From: an uncultured bacterium | GTDB lineage: Bacteria > Verrucomicrobiota > Lentisphaeria > Victivallales > UBA1829 | Assembly: GCA_900549045.1 (NCBI GenBank) | Contig: URNE01000005.1 | Location: 1 to 18,775 of the forward strand | Direction: 5' to 3' | DNA: 18,775 bases | Shown here: piece after piece, positions 15,439-18,775 of the stretch | How positions within the stretch are numbered: position 1 is the first letter of the stretch | How the letters are laid out: every line of letters starts with the position of its first letter | Notes under the pieces: model-generated | Databases searched by the model: none | What the model was told of the DNA's origin: nothing | What the model saw: only the letters and a program-made list of their open reading frames with translations | Program-made: the position numbers and the translations under genes

Positions 15439-15720
15439 TCACATCATCTTCAGCAGCGCGTCGCGTCCGGTCATGCCGGGCTCGACGCCGAGCGCGGAGG
15501 CGGCGGAAGAGACGCCGCGGACCGTGGCGTTCAGCATGTCGTCATAGGACTTCACGCCCGTCACGATCGCAACGGCGTCGCCGACCTTCTCCGCGGTTGC
15601 AAGGTTCAGATAACCGCAGCCGAGGAATCCGTTTTGCGCGCAGATCATCAACAGCGTCGTGTGCGGCGTCGGAACCGTGACGCCGCGGAGTTCCGTTCCA
15701 TTCAGAAAAACCGTATCCAT
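15439..15720 (-). CDS. DUF1805 (YunC-like) small protein
   Basis: A 93-residue protein of the DUF1805 family, represented by Bacillus YunC, whose function is unknown. The core is well conserved: LMICAQNGFLGCGYLNLATAEKVGDAVAIVTGVKSYDDMLNATV. The short buried Cys pair region (ICAQNGFLGCGY) is typical. The start at 15720 is chosen because GAGGTGAA precedes it and the family begins with this segment; a longer frame from 15816 only adds residues that overlap thiH. It is the last gene of the thi operon, seven bases after the thiH stop. It lacks the C-terminal Gly-Gly and ubiquitin-like pattern of ThiS, so it is not the sulfur carrier. A role in thiamine synthesis is inference from position only. 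Confidence 0.85.
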   Translation of the reverse strand: MDTVFLNGTELRGVTVPTPHTTLLMICAQNGFLGCGYLNLATAEKVGDAVAIVTGVKSYDDMLNATVRGVSSAASALGVEPGMTGRDALLKMM

Positions 15721-15727
15721 ATTCACC

Positions 15728-16834
15728 TCAGATGCGTTTGTCCCAGTTCTTGAAAACGACTTCCTGTCCGTTCGAGTGAATCGCCTTGTAGATGTCCTCG
15801 GGTTCGCGCGAATCATTCAGCGTGAACTGCGCGACATCCTTGTCGGCAAGCACGGCGTAACCGCCCGGGGTCACGCGGGAACCGGCGGACATGTTGTCCG
15901 CGGCGGTCTGCACGATGCGGTCGCGGAATTCGGGTTCCTCGCGCGTCGAAACGGTCATGCCGCATTCCGGGAAGACGATTCGGAAGACGAGCATCATCAG
16001 CTCCAGATCCTCCTCGTTCACCGGATGTTCCGGCTGGAAGCCGCCGCTCATCGGAGTGATGCGCGGGAAGGCGAACTGAATGCGGCTCCGGTAGCACTCC
16101 TTCATCAGGTAGAACGCGTGCGCGCCGAGGCTCGCCGCTTCGATCCGCCACGGAGCAAGGCCGAGCAGGAAGGCTATTCCGAGCGTGCGGAAACCCGCTT
16201 TTCCCGCGCGGAGCTGAGTCCAGACGCGGAAATCGTAGACGCTCTTCGGTCCGGCGGGATGAAGGTACTTGTAGAGATCCTTCTCGTAGGTTTCCTGGAA
16301 GCAGATCAGGCTTTCGTAGCCGGCTTCAAAGAGTTTGCGGTAAGCGTCCTCCTCCTGGGGCGCAACTTCGAGCGAAAGACATGAGAACGTGTCCTTCAGC
16401 ATCCGCCCGACTTCGCAGAGGTAATCGACCGTCATGTGCTTCGGGTCTTCGCCGGCGACGATCAGCAGGGAATCGATGCCGTGCTTGCGGATGGCGTCGC
16501 ACTCCATGCGGATTTCATCGAGCGTCAGAATCTTGCGCTCCGCATGATGGGTGATGTTGAAATCGCAGTAGCGGCAGGAGTTCACGCAGGTGTTCGAGAT
16601 GTAGAGCGGAGCGAAAATGGAGACCGTTTTGCCGTAGTAGCGGCGGCGCGCCTTCATTGCAGTCTCGCGCAGAGCTTCGCGGAATCCCGGCTGAGCGGCG
16701 GCGGGAGAGAGCAGGTTCAGAAGATCGAAATACGTGGGGCGGTCCGCTGCGAGACTCGTCCGCACCATGTCCGGAGTGACTTTGGAGTAGTAATCTTCAA
16801 TCTGTTCTTTGGTGAATTTCAGTTTCGGAAACAT
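15728..16834 (-). CDS. thiH: 2-iminoacetate synthase ThiH (radical SAM tyrosine lyase)
   Basis: A 368-residue radical SAM enzyme that cleaves tyrosine to p-cresol and dehydroglycine (2-iminoacetate), the glycine-like precursor of the thiamine thiazole ring. The iron-sulfur motif CxxxCxxC is Cys83, Cys87 and Cys90 in NTCVNSCRYCDF. Other ThiH-type segments are CFQETYEKDLYKYLHPAGPKSVYDFR, LLGLAPWRIEAASLGAH, FPRITPMSGGFQPEHPV, and the C-terminal STREEPEFRD. The C-terminal CX2C cluster of HydG is absent, which separates it from the hydrogenase maturase. Oxygen sensitivity of the enzyme fits an anaerobic host. It starts eight bases after the thiG stop, with its SD GAGGTGAA overlapping that stop codon. 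Confidence 0.95.
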   Translation of the reverse strand: MFPKLKFTKEQIEDYYSKVTPDMVRTSLAADRPTYFDLLNLLSPAAAQPGFREALRETAMKARRRYYGKTVSIFAPLYISNTCVNSCRYCDFNITHHAERKILTLDEIRMECDAIRKHGIDSLLIVAGEDPKHMTVDYLCEVGRMLKDTFSCLSLEVAPQEEDAYRKLFEAGYESLICFQETYEKDLYKYLHPAGPKSVYDFRVWTQLRAGKAGFRTLGIAFLLGLAPWRIEAASLGAHAFYLMKECYRSRIQFAFPRITPMSGGFQPEHPVNEEDLELMMLVFRIVFPECGMTVSTREEPEFRDRIVQTAADNMSAGSRVTPGGYAVLADKDVAQFTLNDSREPEDIYKAIHSNGQEVVFKNWDKRI

Positions 16835-16842
16835 GCTTCACC

Positions 16843-17616
16843 TCAAATGAAGATGTCGAACGCGTTCATCGGGCTGGAAGCGGATGCAGTCGTCCGGGGA
16901 GCCGGCGGGCCCGCCTTGATTCCCATTTCCGCCGCGCGGACCGCGAGCTTGAACGCCTCCGCCATGCGGACGGGATCGTTCGCGGCGGCGACAGCGGTAT
17001 TCGCGAGAACGGCGTCGGCGCCGAGTTCGATCGCCTCGGCGGCGTGCGAGGGGAGCCCGATTCCGGCGTCGACGATAACGGGAATGTGGCTCTGCTCGAC
17101 GATGATTTCAATCATGTCGCGCGTGCGGATTCCGCGGTTGGAACCGATAGGCGAACCGAGCGGCATGACCGCCGCCGCGCCGGCCTCTTCGATGCGATGC
17201 GCAAGAACCGGATCGGCGTTGATGTACGGAAGGACGACCAGTCCGCGGTTCGCAAGTTTCTCGACGGCCTTCAGGGTCTCGACGGGATCGGGAAGCAGAT
17301 AGCGCGCGTCGGGGTGAATTTCAAGCTTGATCCATTTGAAACCGGCGGCTTCGCCGATGAGGGCGATGCGGACCGCCTCGTCGGCCGTGCGGGCGCCGGA
17401 GGTGTTGAGCATGATTTCGACTTTGGAGCGGTCGATCGCCTTGAGAATGTCGTCGTGTTCCGCATCGTCCTCATGCACGCGGGTGAGCGCGGTGGTGACG
17501 AGTTCGGTTTCGGAGGCTTCGAGCGCTTGACGGAAGAGTTCCGCCGAAGCGAATTTTCCCGTTCCGAGGAAGAAGCGGCTGGTGAACTTGCGTCCGCCGA
17601 TGATGAGTTCTTTCAT
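16843..17616 (-). CDS. thiG: Thiazole synthase ThiG
   Basis: A 257-residue TIM-barrel enzyme that condenses deoxyxylulose 5-phosphate, ThiS thiocarboxylate and dehydroglycine into thiazole phosphate. Diagnostic segments are SRFFLGTGKF (13-22), NTSGARTADEAVRIA (71-85), the Schiff-base Lys97 in FKWIKLEIHPD, LPDPVETLKA, VLPYINADPVLA, GSPIGSNRGI and the phosphate-binding LANTAVAAANDP. The length is normal for the family. AAGGA lies nine bases before the ATG. It is the first gene after the TPP riboswitch. The preceding leader is too short and too structured to hide a thiS gene, which is unusual since thiS normally adjoins thiG. Confidence 0.96.
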   Translation of the reverse strand: MKELIIGGRKFTSRFFLGTGKFASAELFRQALEASETELVTTALTRVHEDDAEHDDILKAIDRSKVEIMLNTSGARTADEAVRIALIGEAAGFKWIKLEIHPDARYLLPDPVETLKAVEKLANRGLVVLPYINADPVLAHRIEEAGAAAVMPLGSPIGSNRGIRTRDMIEIIVEQSHIPVIVDAGIGLPSHAAEAIELGADAVLANTAVAAANDPVRMAEAFKLAVRAAEMGIKAGPPAPRTTASASSPMNAFDIFI

Positions 17617-17657
17617 GAGTCAGATTCCTTTTGTTTGGTTCTCAGTTTACTGTCCGT

Positions 17658-17695
17658 GCCGCCCGTGCGGCTCCTGTCGGGGGAAACTTGCGCAG
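17658..17695 (-). promoter_or_regulatory. Probable expression platform of the TPP riboswitch
   Basis: Downstream of the aptamer, two short segments can pair with its 3' edge. The RNA read from 17687-17681 (GTTTCCC) is complementary to GGGAAAC at 17730-17724, and that from 17695-17690 (CTGCGC) to GCGCAG at 17735-17730. A hairpin GCCGC-ACGG-GCGGC follows (17671-17658). No U-tract follows it, so control is likely translational or Rho-linked. Pairings were found by eye. Confidence 0.5.
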
Positions 17696-17724
17696 CTTCG
17701 GCTGTGCCGGAAAATGACGTTGTG

Positions 17725-17802
17725 TTTCCCTGCGCCGGAATTACCCGGATCAGGTTCTGCGGGTATAATCTCAGCCGCTCCGTTGTGGAGCAGCACCCCG
17801 AT
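17725..17802 (-). promoter_or_regulatory. TPP riboswitch (THI element)
   Basis: On the minus strand this has the conserved thi-box order: GGGGTGC, a P3 stem GCTCC...GGAGC, then GGCTGAGA, ACCCGCAGAACCTGATC, CGGGTAAT and GGCGCAGGGAAA. The CUGAGA and AACCUGAUC cores that bind the pyrimidine and pyrophosphate parts of TPP are intact. It lies about 110 bases upstream of thiG in the sense orientation, so TPP should repress the thiG-thiH-DUF1805 operon. Edges are approximate. Confidence 0.96.
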
Positions 17803-17807
17803 TCCGT

Positions 17808-17816
17808 AATATACCA
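17808..17816 (-). promoter_or_regulatory. Extended -10 promoter of the thi operon
   Basis: Reading minus strand, TGGTATATT (17816-17808) is an extended -10 element (TGn followed by a five-of-six -10 box). The -35 region is poor. The expected transcript start near 17801 falls exactly at the 5' edge of the TPP riboswitch, which supports it. Confidence 0.6.
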
Positions 17817-17875
17817 TGCTTTCCGGAAAATTCCATGCGGAGAAAGAAAAAACATTTTTTTTCTCTTTTCCCCCC

Positions 17876-17904
17876 TTGACTTTTTCGCGTTGTTGTGGTA
17901 TAAT
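17876..17904 (+). promoter_or_regulatory. Strong promoter of the GntR-family regulator gene
   Basis: TTGACT (17876-17881) and a perfect TATAAT (17899-17904) are separated by exactly 17 bases. This is the best sigma-70-type promoter in the window. It is divergent from the thi operon promoter; the -10 boxes are about 86 bases apart. A T- and C-rich run (17854-17875) lies just upstream. Confidence 0.85.
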
Positions 17905-17910
17905 TAAAGC

Positions 17911-17932
17911 AAGCCCGATTGGAAGCCCGATT
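17911..17932 (+). repeat. Tandem 10-bp direct repeat at the transcription start
   Basis: AAGCCCGATT occurs at 17911-17920 and again at 17923-17932, a 12-base period. The first copy starts seven bases after the -10 box, at the expected transcription start. Placement fits an operator for autoregulation by the downstream regulator, but a chance duplication cannot be excluded. Confidence 0.6.
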
Positions 17933-17947
17933 TTGAAAGGACAAGAC

Positions 17948-18775
17948 ATGATTTCAGCGAACAGCAGGAAACGCGACAGCGCCCGGATGCAGGTGCGGCG
18001 GTATGTGATGGATCTGCTCTGGCAGCACGCCGGCGAGGCCTACCACCTGCCCTCGAACAAGGAACTCGCGGACGAACTCGGCATCGCGCGCAGCACCGCC
18101 CAGCTCGAACTGAAACTGCTGATCGAAGAGGGCTACCTCACCGCCAAACACGGAGTCGGCACCTTCACCGTTCCTTCGAAAATGCAGCAGTTCCGGGCTC
18201 CGCTGATCGGCATTCTCAACGGCGACGGCAAAACAATCTACGAACCGTTTTACATCGTCTCCCTCAAATCGCACACGGCGGCCGAGATTGCAAAACAGCC
18301 CGCTCTGATTCAGGAGATCCGTCTCTTTTCCGAACGGCAAAACGACCTGGCGACCGAACTGCGCAGCATCGACTGCAATGCGCTCGTCTGCTTCAACGTC
18401 TCCGCCGCGATGGCACAAGTCCTGCGCGAAATCCGCAAGTTCCGTCCCGTGGTCACCGTCGATACGGAAGTCGACGGCATCCCGAGCGTGGAGCTGGACC
18501 GCAGGGAGAAGGGCCGCGCCCTCGGACGCGCTCTTCTTGCCGAAAACCGCACGAAAGTTCTCTTCATCCAGAGCGAACGCTACCGGGCGACGACCTTCCT
18601 GGGAGTCCGCGACGTCTTCGCCGAAGCCGGACATGCGCTTCGGGATGAATGTTTTCTGCTCAATACGACAGATGGACTGAACGGGCTTCTGGAAAGCGGC
18701 TTCCGTCCACAGGCGGTTGCCCCGAGCCTCGAAACGTTTGAAGAAACCGCGCAGATTCTCCGCGAACACGGCATT
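17948..18775 (+). CDS. GntR-family regulator with LacI-type sensor domain (partial, C-terminus cut)
   Basis: An open frame of 276 codons that runs off the window end, so the C-terminus is missing. Residues 10-80 are a GntR winged helix: LPSNKELADELGIARSTAQLELKLLIEEGYLTAKHGVGTF, with the usual recognition-helix pattern. From about residue 86 a periplasmic-binding-protein-like sensor follows (APLIGILNGDGK, LVCFNVSAAM, RPVVTVDTEVDGIPSVELDRREKGRALGRALL, KVLFIQSERYRATTFLGVRDVF), as in AraR-like hybrid sugar repressors. AAAGGA lies six bases before the ATG. The ligand is probably a carbohydrate by family; that is inference. Its divergent position beside the thi operon does not by itself imply thiamine control, as that operon already has a riboswitch. 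Confidence 0.9.
   Translation, partial: MISANSRKRDSARMQVRRYVMDLLWQHAGEAYHLPSNKELADELGIARSTAQLELKLLIEEGYLTAKHGVGTFTVPSKMQQFRAPLIGILNGDGKTIYEPFYIVSLKSHTAAEIAKQPALIQEIRLFSERQNDLATELRSIDCNALVCFNVSAAMAQVLREIRKFRPVVTVDTEVDGIPSVELDRREKGRALGRALLAENRTKVLFIQSERYRATTFLGVRDVFAEAGHALRDECFLLNTTDGLNGLLESGFRPQAVAPSLETFEETAQILREHGI

Noticed and set aside
15439..15720. The small last gene of the thi operon as thiS
   Set aside because: It has 93 residues, DUF1805 motifs and ends in LLKMM; ThiS is about 65 residues and ends in Gly-Gly.
15728..16834. The radical SAM gene as hydG
   Set aside because: The C-terminal CX2C cluster of HydG is absent, and the gene sits between thiG and its riboswitch-controlled partner, so ThiH fits better.
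17613..17855. 80-codon minus-strand frame upstream of thiG
   Set aside because: It runs through the TPP riboswitch and its promoter and shows no ThiS-like or other known sequence.
1..18775. CRISPR arrays, insertion sequences, phage genes, tRNA or rRNA
   Set aside because: I scanned for regularly spaced repeats, transposase motifs, terminal repeats and RNA gene signatures and saw none.

Overview
This 18.8 kb stretch reads as one end-to-end piece of a GC-rich bacterial chromosome, probably an anaerobic Lentisphaerota (Victivallis-like) or related PVC-group bacterium. That placement is inferred from gene content: a small secreted protein resembling the exosortase-associated TIGR04073 family, divergent GH95 and GcnA-like GH20 glycosidases, a DUF2851 protein, tyrosine-dependent ThiH (typical of anaerobes) and a GntR/LacI-hybrid sugar-type regulator. 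No marker gene fixes the taxon. The first 58 bases are not biological: they match the reverse complement of the Illumina TruSeq universal adapter and run into poly-A, so the contig begins with library sequence. The last gene is cut by the window end.

Layout. 126-2456 (+): a secreted small protein closed by a strong intrinsic terminator, then a Gfo/Idh/MocA oxidoreductase overlapping ispE by one base. 2470-3828 (-): a DUF2851 protein, divergent from an HtrA-like membrane-anchored serine protease (3879-5285, +); a 7-bp inverted repeat in their 50-bp gap covers the protease ribosome binding site. 5299-7644 (-): a RecQ helicase with an extra domain between its motor and zinc motif. 7645-7969: a 325-bp divergent intergenic region with two inverted repeats. 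7970-12080 (+): a tightly packed set of PAS histidine kinase, NtrC-type sigma-54 activator and GH20-type hexosaminidase. 12100-14148 (-): a GH95-like glycosidase converging on the GH20 gene. 14337-15434 (+): a membrane-anchored metallophosphoesterase. 17616-15439 (-): a thiamine operon (TPP riboswitch, thiG, thiH, DUF1805). 17948-end (+): a partial GntR-family regulator divergent from it, with a near-consensus promoter and a 10-bp tandem repeat at the expected transcription start.

How the parts fit. The histidine kinase and its partner activator are coupled by a four-base overlap, and the GH20 gene starts two bases after the activator stop, so signal sensing and a cytoplasmic glycosidase are probably co-expressed. 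The facing GH95-like enzyme suggests a small glycan-processing island. ThiG and ThiH make the thiazole half of thiamine and are controlled by TPP; thiS, thiF and thiC are not here. All four tail-to-tail junctions are only 4-19 bp long and lack a classic terminator. I found no CRISPR array, transposon, phage gene, tRNA or rRNA. The window is mostly ordinary core and accessory metabolism; the best leads are the two-component/GH20/GH95 cluster, the DUF1805 gene in the thi operon, and the unusual RecQ.
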